Below, one piece after another: positions 35,186-43,325 of a stretch of DNA of 64,000 nt (its first letter is position 1; every line of letters begins with the position of its first letter). The notes beneath the pieces were generated by a model. That model saw nothing but the letters and a program-made list of their open reading frames with translations, was not told where the DNA came from and searched no databases. Made by a program: the position numbers and the translations under genes. The DNA comes from a virus, in IMG/VR virus record IMGVR_UViG_3300032241_002567, positions 79,837-143,836 of that record. One strand, 5' to 3'.

Positions 35186-36970
35186 ATGGCTAGTTATAAT
35201 CCAATAAATCAAGGTCAAGGCAATGTTAATATTGCATCTATGGCTGGTGAAAATAAAGGTATATTTAATAGATTACTTAGAAACTTGTCTAACTTTGGAA
35301 TGAAGTATGATGATATGATAATAAGAAACACAGTGGGTATATCAATGAACGAGGACCCATTATCACAGAAAAATAATTCTATGTATGATTTTTTTAGTCA
35401 GAGAGCAATTGCACAAGTTTTAAACAAAAAAGCAATACCATACTTAGATAAATCTTATTCAGATAAAAGAAGAATTCTTAGAGAATATTCTATTAAGGAT
35501 GAAATTAGAGATTATATCTCAATAATATCTGATGAAGCAATCATTTTTAACGGACAAGACTTTTGTTCCCCAGTTCCTCTATCAAATAGTTATTCTAGTG
35601 AAATAAGAAATAAATATCAAGAATTTTTTGAAAAAATCTATAATAGGTATAGTTTTTCTGATACAATTACAGCATGGAATTTAATGAAAGATTTTTTAAT
35701 TGATGGTTTTATAGCTTTCGAAATTGTATGGGACGATAAAAAACAAAATATTATTTCTTTTAACAGATTAAGACCTGATACATTGGTTCCTTCTTATGAG
35801 CCAACTATTGGAAATTTATGGATACAATATCCAGAAGATCCGCAATTAAGAAGAATATTCTTAGATTCTCAATTAATTTTAATTTCTTACACAACACAGA
35901 ATGATTTTTCCGAAACTTCCTATGTCGAAGGTTTAATTAAACCTTATAATCAATTAAAGATAATTGAGCAAACTAGAATAATGTATAATATTATTAATGC
36001 AACAGTTTATCAAAAATTTACAATACCAACTAAAGGTTTATCGAGACAAAAAGCTGAAGAGCAAATTGGACAATTAATAGCTAATTATTCTGAACATGTT
36101 GAATGGGACGATTCATTAGGCACATTATTAATAAATGGTAGTAAACATTTACCTTACAATAAACAACTTTGGTTTCCTGATGGCGATCAAGGAACTCCAC
36201 AATTTGAGTTGGTTTCTCCTACCGGTAATGATTTAAATGAAGAAGGTGTTTTAAAATATTTTGCTAATAATTTAAAAAGAGCCTCAAAGATTCCTATGCC
36301 ACGATTTGATTTTGCAGCAGGTGGTGGAAATATTTTTACTTTAGATGCAGCTGACGTAAATGTAGAAGAAAATAAATTTGCTAATTTTATTAATAGGTTA
36401 AGAGCTAATTTTAAAGAATTAATTACAAAACCTTTAAAATTACAAATGTGTATGGAATTTCCTGAATTAAAAGATGATGAAGTATTTTTAAACAATATAG
36501 ATATAGCTTTTAGTTCAAATCAAACTATAGAAGAATGGAAAAGAATTAAAACTTATACAAAAAAAATAGAAGCAGCAACGAATGTTCAGAATCTTAAAAA
36601 AGAAGATGGAACTTCCTATTTTCATATTGATTTTATTGTTAATAATATTTTAAAATTAACACAACAAGAAATAGAAGAAAATCAAGCTTATTGGATTAAA
36701 TCTAAAAGCACTGGTGTAGCAGTTCCTGGAACACAAGGAGCAGCCCCCGGTAGCGAATTAGGTGGAATTCCTGGTGGTGAATTAGGTGGATCTCCTGGTG
36801 GTGAATTAGGTGGATCTCCTGGTGGCGAATTAGGTGGGACAACTCCGCAAGGTGGACAATCTGGTGCAGAAACCACACCATCTGAAGGTGGCCAATCAGG
36901 AGCACAAACTAAACCACCAGCACAAGGCGGTGCACAAGCGGGAGGAGGAACCCCAGAATTTGAATTCTAA
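35186..36970 (+). CDS. Portal protein (gp20-like) with Gly-rich C-terminal extension
   Basis: A 594-residue dodecameric portal through which DNA is packaged. The order of segments (YLDKSYSDKRRILREYSIKD, WNLMKDFLIDGFIAFEIVWD, FNRLRPDTLVPSYEP, then LPYNKQLWFPDGDQGTPQ with FAGGGNIFTLD-type core) is that of T4 gp20. After residue ~510 comes a low-complexity tail with 8-residue GELGGSPG repeats and Q/G/A-rich stretches ending PEFEF. The extension is not typical of gp20 and may be disordered inside or outside the vertex. Confidence 0.92.
   Translation: MASYNPINQGQGNVNIASMAGENKGIFNRLLRNLSNFGMKYDDMIIRNTVGISMNEDPLSQKNNSMYDFFSQRAIAQVLNKKAIPYLDKSYSDKRRILREYSIKDEIRDYISIISDEAIIFNGQDFCSPVPLSNSYSSEIRNKYQEFFEKIYNRYSFSDTITAWNLMKDFLIDGFIAFEIVWDDKKQNIISFNRLRPDTLVPSYEPTIGNLWIQYPEDPQLRRIFLDSQLILISYTTQNDFSETSYVEGLIKPYNQLKIIEQTRIMYNIINATVYQKFTIPTKGLSRQKAEEQIGQLIANYSEHVEWDDSLGTLLINGSKHLPYNKQLWFPDGDQGTPQFELVSPTGNDLNEEGVLKYFANNLKRASKIPMPRFDFAAGGGNIFTLDAADVNVEENKFANFINRLRANFKELITKPLKLQMCMEFPELKDDEVFLNNIDIAFSSNQTIEEWKRIKTYTKKIEAATNVQNLKKEDGTSYFHIDFIVNNILKLTQQEIEENQAYWIKSKSTGVAVPGTQGAAPGSELGGIPGGELGGSPGGELGGSPGGELGGTTPQGGQSGAETTPSEGGQSGAQTKPPAQGGAQAGGGTPEFEF
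36750..36838 (+). repeat. 24-nt coding repeat in portal tail
   Basis: Three to four copies of a 24-nt unit encoding G-E-L-G-G-S/I-P-G. The copies are nearly identical at the DNA level, indicating recent expansion. Confidence 0.85.
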
Positions 36971-37033
36971 AAGATTGAATAAATTAAAAAACCTTAACTA
37001 AATGTTAAGGTTTTTTAATTTATTCAATCTTTT
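36969..37033. terminator. Bidirectional terminator with 30-nt perfect arms
   Basis: Perfect inverted repeat (36969-36998 / 37004-37033), 5-nt loop, core CCTTAAC/GTTAAGG with A and T tracts. It starts at the portal stop and extends into the last codons of the convergent orphan zinc-module gene. Confidence 0.9.
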
Positions 37034-37403
37034 TCTTTTTCGGATTATCTACACCATATTTTTCAATTAAAGTATTTTGTATTTTATCTTTAATTTCTTG
37101 ATTTTGTATAGGGTAATCAACACCATAATTTTTATTTAATGATCTTCTTCTTTTGTGTTCTGAGCATTTCCTGCAATTATATTCTCCCCAATTATTATCA
37201 TATTTTATATAATTTTTATACATTACTTCTTTTTCTTTACCACAAAAATCACATTTACACAAAATTTTATAATGACTTCCAGTAGATAATAAACCTGGTG
37301 GTATAACTATTGTATCACCTATACTAACACTATATCCACATTCTTCATAATGTTCATAATTAGATTCACTTATTTTTACAGTGACTTCTTTTGTAAGTAT
37401 CAT
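37020..37403 (-). CDS. Truncated Hef-like protein: zinc module plus two repeats only
   Basis: A 127-residue protein equivalent to the start of the 617-residue endonuclease at 26381. It has a Cys4 zinc module (CKCDFCGKEKEV, CRKCSEHKRR) followed by two repeats (NYGVDYPIQNQEIKDKIQ, KYGVDNPKKK). It has no nuclease or GNAT domain and stops inside a terminator. It could be a decayed homing endonuclease whose DNA-binding half survives, or a domesticated DNA-binding protein. A late-type box (AATATATAAAAATAAA) precedes it. Confidence 0.7.
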   Translation of the reverse strand: MILTKEVTVKISESNYEHYEECGYSVSIGDTIVIPPGLLSTGSHYKILCKCDFCGKEKEVMYKNYIKYDNNWGEYNCRKCSEHKRRRSLNKNYGVDYPIQNQEIKDKIQNTLIEKYGVDNPKKKKIE

Positions 37404-37425
37404 TTTAAATATTTATTTTTATATA

Positions 37426-37770
37426 TTATAATACCACACCTCGACTTATATTATTTATAGGATAAATATTTAAACCTAAATTATTTCCATCAATAAAAAA
37501 TTCTTTTAGATAGGAACTATTCTCACCTAAACTATTTATTATACTTTTCATATGATTACCTATTTTTGTATCAACAAACTCAATTATTGCCCACATTTCT
37601 TCATTAATAATGATTAATTCTTTTACTTTATGAGATACATCATTTAAACGATTAAATCTGTAGTTATGAATTTCATCTTGACAACCAGTTAATTTATCAT
37701 CTTTTATTTTTTCTAAAAAATATTTGAGATGTTCATCTTCTATTATTGGAAAAATTTTAATTTTATACAT
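37426..37770 (-). CDS. Possible inactive relative of the prohead protease
   Basis: A 114-residue protein. DVSHKVKELIIINEEMWAII followed by EFVDTKIGNHMKSIINS resembles the 'SHxV...v.G.i.ildT..Gk..k.L' part of gp21-type proteases, and C-Q-D-E-I-H stands where GEFDHP is expected. The serine block (VSSR) is missing. It is divergent from the real protease gene, separated by 157 bp. It may be a non-catalytic regulator or an unrelated protein with convergent look; the match is short. Confidence 0.5.
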   Translation of the reverse strand: MYKIKIFPIIEDEHLKYFLEKIKDDKLTGCQDEIHNYRFNRLNDVSHKVKELIIINEEMWAIIEFVDTKIGNHMKSIINSLGENSSYLKEFFIDGNNLGLNIYPINNISRGVVL

Positions 37771-37899
37771 ATAAATTTTATATTGAATATTTAAATAAGT
37801 TTATAAAAAATCCACATAATTTCATTATTTATTGATATTTGCAATAATGGCGACTATAAACAATCCGTCGTTTTTAAATTAGATATAAACCAAGTGATA

Positions 37900-37907
37900 T
37901 ATATACT
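37900..37907 (+). promoter_or_regulatory. Late-type TATATACT box before the protease-scaffold gene
   Basis: TATATACT embedded in GATATATATACTATAA, 20 nt upstream of the ATG at 37928. The rest of the 157-bp intergenic stretch has no other feature I can support. Confidence 0.55.
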
Positions 37908-37927
37908 ATAAAAATAAATTATAACAA

Positions 37928-40069
37928 ATGAAACCAGTAATGATTATTGAAAACAATAATAATCCATTAAGTTTAAACGAAGATGTTTTTAATTCTGGTG
38001 GTAAAAAGTCTTATTTACTTGGTGGTATATTCACGGAATTCGATATTAAAAATCGCAATGAAAGAGTTTATACTGCTCCTAAATTTTTACCATGTCTAGA
38101 AGAATTAAATAATAGAATCTCTAATATGGGTGTATATGGAGAATTTGACCATCCAGATGTATTTGATACTTCTTTACAAAGAGCTTCACATATAGTTAAA
38201 GAAGCTACTTTTAATAGAGAGGCGAATAGAGTTGAAGGTAAAATTCAACTGTTATCGACATTCTGGGGAAAGGAAGCAAGAGCATTGGTAGAAGATCAAT
38301 GCCCTATTTTCGTTTCTTCAAGAGCCGCTGGTGTAACCGAAAATGATGGAACTGTTACACTTAAAAAATTATTCACTTATGATATAGTCGCTGATCCTGG
38401 ATTTGGCTCAGCTAAAATGAATTCTATAAATGAATCTTTAAAATTACCAACAAATACTAACTATAGGATATACGAAATGTCCGATGAGTCAAAAATTAAC
38501 GATATATTCAATATGAACAACAATGATTTTGTTACAAGAGAACAACTATCAAGCTATTCAGATTTCTTAATCAAAGAGATTAATAAAACTAAGAAATCAG
38601 TAAATGAAGCTTTAAAGAAAGGTAATATAGAACCTAAAAAATTAGAACAACTTATGGAATACCAAGAAGTTTTAAATCAAACTAATGCTCAAATGGTTAA
38701 GTACTTAGATTATTTAGCTGAAACAGTTCAAGTAGTAGTTAATGAAAATAAAAGTTTAAAAGAAACTGCGGATAAACTTATCGCACATAATGATTATTTA
38801 ACTGAAAATCTTGAAAAAAATATAAACTATGTTGAATATTTAGCTGAGAATGTTGATAAATCAATTGGATATCAAGAATATTTAGCTGAGAATTTAGACA
38901 AAGCTATTGGATATCAAGAATATTTAGCTGAAAATTTGGATAAATCAATTGGTTATCAAGAGTATATTGCTGAAAATTTGGATAAAGCAATTGCTTATGG
39001 TGAATATATTGCTGAAAATTTAGACAAATCTATTGCTTATGGCGAATATATTGCTGAAAATGTTGATAATGCTATTGCGTATTCTGAATATTTAGCGGAA
39101 CATGTTGAAGGAAATATTGCATATTCTGAATATATAGCAGAACATTTAGATGATAATATCGCATATGGTGAATATATTGCTGAGAATCTTGATAAAGCTA
39201 TTTCATATTCAGGTATGATTTCTGAAAAATTAAATGGTAATAAAGTTAATGAATCTACAACAATTATACCAACTCTTGAGGAATGGGGATTTGAAAATGA
39301 AATCACAGAAGAAGAACCTATTGCAGCCGAAATTGAAGAAGTAATAGAAGAAATACCATCAGAAGAAACATCATCAGAAGAAATTACTTCGGATGAAATT
39401 GAAACTAATATAGTTTCAGAAGTTCCTAGTGAAGAAATTATTACTGAAATACCTTCAGAAGAAGATACTGTAGTTTTTGAAATTCCATCTTCTGAATTTA
39501 CAAGTGAAATTCCAAGTGAAATATCAATAGAAACTCCTACATTTACTGGCGAATCTGATACTGAATTATCTTTGCAGATAGATAATTTAATTGCTGAAGC
39601 TAAGAAAAGAAAAGTAGTTGAATCAAATGATTTACATTTCTTGAAATTTTTAAATAAAGCGCAAATTGATAGTTATTACAGTTTAACTAATGAGGAACAA
39701 GAAGTTGTTAAATTACACATTAACGGTAAATCTTATTTTAATAATACCGATGTTTTAAAATTAGTACAAGAAGCTTTATCTGTAAAAGCAGAGACTATGG
39801 AAGAAAAAATTGTAAGATTAATTCCAGAATCATTAAAAAATTCTTGGGAAACTTTGAATGAAAGTGCAAAGAAATCTATTTTATCACAAGCTAAATTAGG
39901 TTATGATTTAACTACGGAATCATCAATTGAACACTTCTGGTATACTAGAAATTTAAAGAAAAATGAATCTACCAAGACATTGGTAAATCATGATTCTTTA
40001 ATTCAAGAAGATAAACTTTCTGAGAAAGATGTAAATGCAATTTTAGAAAGAATTAAAAGTTTGAAATAA
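37928..40069 (+). CDS. Prohead protease fused to scaffold (gp21-gp22 type)
   Basis: A 713-residue protein that shapes the prohead and then cleaves head proteins. L16-N17-E18 before D19 may be a self-processing site. The protease domain (~25-185) has FTEFDIKNRNERVYTA, GEFDHP (catalytic His75), RASHIVKEA, FVSSRAAGV (catalytic Ser130/131) and YDIVADPGFGSA. Residues ~290-430 form a coiled scaffold of about ten 14-residue repeats (YLAENLDKSIGYQE). An acidic Glu/Ser-rich linker follows, then a conserved-looking C-terminal domain ending IEHFWYTRNL. In T4 the protease and core protein are separate genes. Confidence 0.9.
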   Translation: MKPVMIIENNNNPLSLNEDVFNSGGKKSYLLGGIFTEFDIKNRNERVYTAPKFLPCLEELNNRISNMGVYGEFDHPDVFDTSLQRASHIVKEATFNREANRVEGKIQLLSTFWGKEARALVEDQCPIFVSSRAAGVTENDGTVTLKKLFTYDIVADPGFGSAKMNSINESLKLPTNTNYRIYEMSDESKINDIFNMNNNDFVTREQLSSYSDFLIKEINKTKKSVNEALKKGNIEPKKLEQLMEYQEVLNQTNAQMVKYLDYLAETVQVVVNENKSLKETADKLIAHNDYLTENLEKNINYVEYLAENVDKSIGYQEYLAENLDKAIGYQEYLAENLDKSIGYQEYIAENLDKAIAYGEYIAENLDKSIAYGEYIAENVDNAIAYSEYLAEHVEGNIAYSEYIAEHLDDNIAYGEYIAENLDKAISYSGMISEKLNGNKVNESTTIIPTLEEWGFENEITEEEPIAAEIEEVIEEIPSEETSSEEITSDEIETNIVSEVPSEEIITEIPSEEDTVVFEIPSSEFTSEIPSEISIETPTFTGESDTELSLQIDNLIAEAKKRKVVESNDLHFLKFLNKAQIDSYYSLTNEEQEVVKLHINGKSYFNNTDVLKLVQEALSVKAETMEEKIVRLIPESLKNSWETLNESAKKSILSQAKLGYDLTTESSIEHFWYTRNLKKNESTKTLVNHDSLIQEDKLSEKDVNAILERIKSLK
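38787..39215 (+). repeat. 42-nt (14-residue) tandem coding repeats in scaffold
   Basis: About ten units encoding Y-h-A/T-E-N/H-h-D/E-x-x-I-x-Y-x-E. Central copies (38840-39060) are nearly identical at DNA level. The 14-residue period equals four helical turns (two heptads), so repeat number may set scaffold rod length. Confidence 0.88.
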
Positions 40070-40086
40070 TTAATAATTAAATCTAT

Positions 40087-40119
40087 AAATAATCCTCCCT
40101 TTTTAAGGGAGGATTATTT
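40087..40119. terminator. Intrinsic terminator after protease-scaffold gene
   Basis: Perfect 14-bp stem AAATAATCCTCCCT / AGGGAGGATTATTT with a TTTTA loop. Confidence 0.85.
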
Positions 40120-40212
40120 GTTTTATATATATTATTAACACAGCAATGTGTATATAATAAAGTAAAAACGATAAAAAATCCAACCTTGAAAAAATAAGGG
40201 TTTTGAGAGTTA

Positions 40213-40220
40213 TATATACT
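40213..40220 (+). promoter_or_regulatory. Late-type TATATACT box before the major capsid gene
   Basis: Exact TATATACT 25 nt before the capsid ATG, followed by an A-rich leader. It is the clearest instance, given that this gene must be strongly expressed late. Confidence 0.6.
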
Positions 40221-40245
40221 TTATAAAAAAAAAAATAAAAATATT

Positions 40246-42018
40246 ATGAATCACATTCGTATAGACAAACAAAAAGCTATTAACAAATGGGCTCCTGTAT
40301 TGGAGAACATGGGTGTTAAAGATGCTGATAGAATTGATTGGATGGCGGAATATGCTGAGTATCATGCTATAAACGAAAATGCGTATGCAAACGTTTCTAA
40401 CGTAGCTGGTTTAGGTACTATCACTGCACCACAAGCATCATTATTACCAGGTACTACAATCGGTACTAACTGGTCAGCAAATAGCGGTACAAATGGTTCT
40501 GGTGATTTAGGTCAAAACTTATTACCAGTTGCTATGAAAATTGCTGCTCAAACAATAGGTTTAGATCTAGTTGCTGTAAAACCAACTCCAGGTCCTAAAA
40601 TGGATTTACTTTATATTGATTTTCAATATGATGATACAAATACAGGTAATTCTGATGAAAGACCAACTGTATTTAAATTAGATTTCTCTATTTCAGGAGC
40701 TGCTGGTTTATCTACTTTACAAGGTACTATTTCAACTGACTTAACAGCTACATCAATAATTCAATCTGTTGGTGGATTAACTAAAACTGATGGTACACCA
40801 GCTAGAATCTTTACCAAGATTAATAATAATCCTGGCACATTCTCTAATGGTTTATTTTACACTACAACAGACCCTAATACTGCTGGTGCAAATCTTTCTG
40901 GTATAGTTGAATTTTTAGGATATTCAAGAATTGATGGATATCCAATGTTCAGAGCATTTAAACAATCAAACACTGCTCAAACATTATCATATCCTTATGT
41001 TAATACTAACACATCTGCTGGTACAGTATGGGGCTTCGATCCAACAAGAAATACTTTTGGACCAACAAACTCTATGATTTCACAAATTTCACAAGTATTT
41101 GGAGTATCTGGTATGACATTTGGTATATCTCTAATCTCAGCATTAGAAGATCATATTCCAGGTTATGTATCTAACTTTAATGCTGGTGGTAGATATCCAA
41201 TGGATCGTGCACAAGAAGAAAACATCTACGCTGGTCAAATCGGTCCAAAGATTTCTTCCAAATCAATCGCTGTTGGTACAATTGAAGTTTCTTCTGCTTT
41301 AAGAAGAACAGAAATTGAAGATATTAAAGCTAATACAGGCATGGATATCGTCCAAAAAATGGAATCAATACTTGTTAATGAATTATCTCAAACAATTTCT
41401 AAACAAATCGTAGGTAAAATATTTGAAATGGGTGGTATTAATAGACAATCAGCTCCTCTTTATGCTGGTAATACTTCTTATAACTCAATTTCAGGTGCTA
41501 CAATATTTGACTTAGATACAGCATATGTTCAAGCTGGTCCAGGTGGTGAAACTACTCACGCTGTTCAGCGTAAATTAATCACTAAAATGGTTCACGCTTC
41601 TAACTATATCGCAACAGAAGGACGTGTTGGTCCTGCTCAATTTGCAGTAACAAATGGTGCTCTTGCAGCTTCTTTAATGGATATTGCTGGTTATACAATC
41701 AATCCTCTTAAATCTAAATTAAATAGCTCAGGACAACTTTACCCAGTAGGACAAATCGGTGATATTCAAGTATATGTTGATCCATATATGAAATACAATG
41801 ATAACAGAATTGTTATTGGTAGAAAGAATAATCCAGATCAACCAGGTATTATATTTGTTCCTTACTTAATGGCACAATCAATTAGCATCATCTCTGAAGC
41901 AACATTTGCTCCAAGAATGCTTTTAAGAAGCCGTTATGCAGTAGCAGAAGTGGGTTGGTATCCACAAAAACAATTTATGACTATAATAGTTAATGATGCT
42001 TCACAATATCTTAACTAA
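40246..42018 (+). CDS. Major capsid protein (gp23-like)
   Basis: A 590-residue HK97-fold shell protein of the T4 type. The N-terminal ~44 residues are a scaffold-interacting segment ending A-I42-N43-E44 before NAYANVSN, matching the T4 prohead-protease consensus and close to where gp23 is cut. Downstream landmarks: LLPVAMKIAAQTIGLDLVAV, KPTPGPKMDLLYIDFQYDD, GGRYPMDRAQEENIYAGQIG, the EVSSALRRTEIEDIKA stretch, and PYLMAQSISIISEATFAPRM near the end. Codon choice is visibly less AT-biased (for example GGTACTAAC, CGTGTT) than in neighbours, fitting high expression. Confidence 0.95.
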   Translation: MNHIRIDKQKAINKWAPVLENMGVKDADRIDWMAEYAEYHAINENAYANVSNVAGLGTITAPQASLLPGTTIGTNWSANSGTNGSGDLGQNLLPVAMKIAAQTIGLDLVAVKPTPGPKMDLLYIDFQYDDTNTGNSDERPTVFKLDFSISGAAGLSTLQGTISTDLTATSIIQSVGGLTKTDGTPARIFTKINNNPGTFSNGLFYTTTDPNTAGANLSGIVEFLGYSRIDGYPMFRAFKQSNTAQTLSYPYVNTNTSAGTVWGFDPTRNTFGPTNSMISQISQVFGVSGMTFGISLISALEDHIPGYVSNFNAGGRYPMDRAQEENIYAGQIGPKISSKSIAVGTIEVSSALRRTEIEDIKANTGMDIVQKMESILVNELSQTISKQIVGKIFEMGGINRQSAPLYAGNTSYNSISGATIFDLDTAYVQAGPGGETTHAVQRKLITKMVHASNYIATEGRVGPAQFAVTNGALAASLMDIAGYTINPLKSKLNSSGQLYPVGQIGDIQVYVDPYMKYNDNRIVIGRKNNPDQPGIIFVPYLMAQSISIISEATFAPRMLLRSRYAVAEVGWYPQKQFMTIIVNDASQYLN

Positions 42019-42030
42019 TAACCATAATTT

Positions 42031-42066
42031 AATAAAAAAAGTCCTCTTTAGAGGACTTTTTTTATT
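42031..42066. terminator. Intrinsic terminator after major capsid gene
   Basis: Perfect 17-bp stem AATAAAAAAAGTCCTCT / AGAGGACTTTTTTTATT. Confidence 0.87.
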
Positions 42067-42101
42067 TCTTTATTTTAATATATAAAATAAACTATTTTAT
42101 T

Positions 42102-42515
42102 ATGTCAATACCTCTTTATTTGATAAATTCAATGACGTATTCAGGCGGAACAGTTTCTATAAATGCAAACTGGTCTAATTTTCTTGTTGGTGTAACTACA
42201 AGTAATGTACCTTTAATAAGTATAAGTGGATTTTGGACTGGTGCAACATTATCATATACAAGCTCATTTGGATTAAATATGACTTATTCGTTTTCTCTAA
42301 GTTTATCAGCCTCTACTACTTATAATTTAACATTTTCGTATCTAAAATCTCCTTATTTGAATTATCCATTAGATAATCCACAATATATAGCCGTAACAGG
42401 TGGTTCAATAAACAATGGTGGAATTCCTTATAATACTGGAATATATAATCCAGGTGGTTTGCAAACACTTTATCAAGTTAATAGGGTTATATCAAATTAC
42501 AGATTAAATACTTAA
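42102..42515 (+). CDS. Small beta-rich protein, possible head decoration
   Basis: A 137-residue Ser/Thr/Asn-rich protein predicted to be all beta (SIPLYLINSMTYSGGTVSI; WTGATLSYTSSFGLNMTY). It lies directly after the capsid gene with its own AATATATAAAATAAA box. Its N-terminus parallels the next gene (YFNIDNLTYAGPTLSLS), so the two are related. Position and composition fit capsid decoration or fibre proteins; no family recognised. Confidence 0.7.
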   Translation: MSIPLYLINSMTYSGGTVSINANWSNFLVGVTTSNVPLISISGFWTGATLSYTSSFGLNMTYSFSLSLSASTTYNLTFSYLKSPYLNYPLDNPQYIAVTGGSINNGGIPYNTGIYNPGGLQTLYQVNRVISNYRLNT

Positions 42516-42573
42516 ATAATAAAAAATGATTTTTAGAATATAATATATAATATAACAAAATAACAAAATAACT

Positions 42574-43272
42574 ATGTCAAGACCATATTTTAATATTGAT
42601 AATTTAACCTACGCTGGACCTACATTAAGTCTATCATTAACTTATTTTAAGTTAAGAAACTCTGCTGTTGCTGGTGCAACATTTTCAATAGATGGATTTT
42701 CCAATTCTATTGTTGTAACAATTACAAATAGTAACGCTTATCAAGGATTATATGATTCAAATGGAGTGTTACATGCAGATTCTGCACCTTTTGATACTTT
42801 CAATTTAACAGTAGGTTCATTAGGCACTTCTTCAACCACATCTTATACACAACCTACATTAATCTATAATTATAGTGGAACAGTTTCAGCAACAACTAAT
42901 TTTACAGTTCAATTACAAGGTGTGACAGTCATAAATGCAACTTCATCAGCATCTTTAGCACCAACTGCATCAAATTTTCTAGCTGCAATAATTGGAAGTA
43001 GTAGTGCCACTAATTTTACAGGAGCAGCCGCTAATTTTACAGTAGCAGCAAATGGTAATTCTCTTATATTTACAGCTCCTTTAAATACTGGAAATATTTA
43101 TAATGGTTTAACTATAAGCAACAATATTACACAAGGTGGATCTTCATTCGCAACCGCATCAGCAAATGGTATAACATTTTCAGGTGGTTTCAATAACTAT
43201 AAAGTTGTTTTGAATTATTTACCTCTTGGACCAATTAATGGTTCTAACGAAACTTATTCATTTAGTAATTAA
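42574..43272 (+). CDS. Beta-rich protein related to the previous gene, possible head decoration
   Basis: A 232-residue Ser/Thr/Ala/Asn-rich all-beta protein. The first ~90 residues resemble the previous protein. Residues ~100-200 add a domain (TVQLQGVTVINATSSASLAP, NGLTISNNITQGGSS) of the kind seen in phage surface proteins. A late-type ATAATATATAATATAAC box precedes it and a terminator follows. Hoc-like or structural role by position only. Confidence 0.7.
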   Translation: MSRPYFNIDNLTYAGPTLSLSLTYFKLRNSAVAGATFSIDGFSNSIVVTITNSNAYQGLYDSNGVLHADSAPFDTFNLTVGSLGTSSTTSYTQPTLIYNYSGTVSATTNFTVQLQGVTVINATSSASLAPTASNFLAAIIGSSSATNFTGAAANFTVAANGNSLIFTAPLNTGNIYNGLTISNNITQGGSSFATASANGITFSGGFNNYKVVLNYLPLGPINGSNETYSFSN

Positions 43273-43282
43273 TTTAAAAATA

Positions 43283-43325
43283 ATAATAAAAAATGGAAGC
43301 AGTTATTGCTTCCATTTTTTATTAT
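43283..43325. terminator. Bidirectional terminator
   Basis: Perfect 19-bp stem with TGGAAGCA/TGCTTCCA core flanked by A/T tracts, between the beta-rich gene and the convergent glycosylase gene whose last codons it covers. Confidence 0.87.

Noticed and set aside
36688-36905. Reverse-strand Pro- or His-rich ORFs
   Set aside because: Shadows of the Gly-rich repeats in the portal tail.
38787-39215. CRISPR-like regular repeats
   Set aside because: The 42-nt units are contiguous, without spacers, and stay in frame as protein repeats. The same reasoning applies to 17851-18010 and 36750-36838.
40140-40212. Short inverted repeats around ACACAGCAATGTGT and CCAACCTTGAAAAAATAAGGGTTTTGAG before the capsid gene
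   Set aside because: Stems are short and imperfect. They may be leader structure, but I cannot support a riboswitch or origin.
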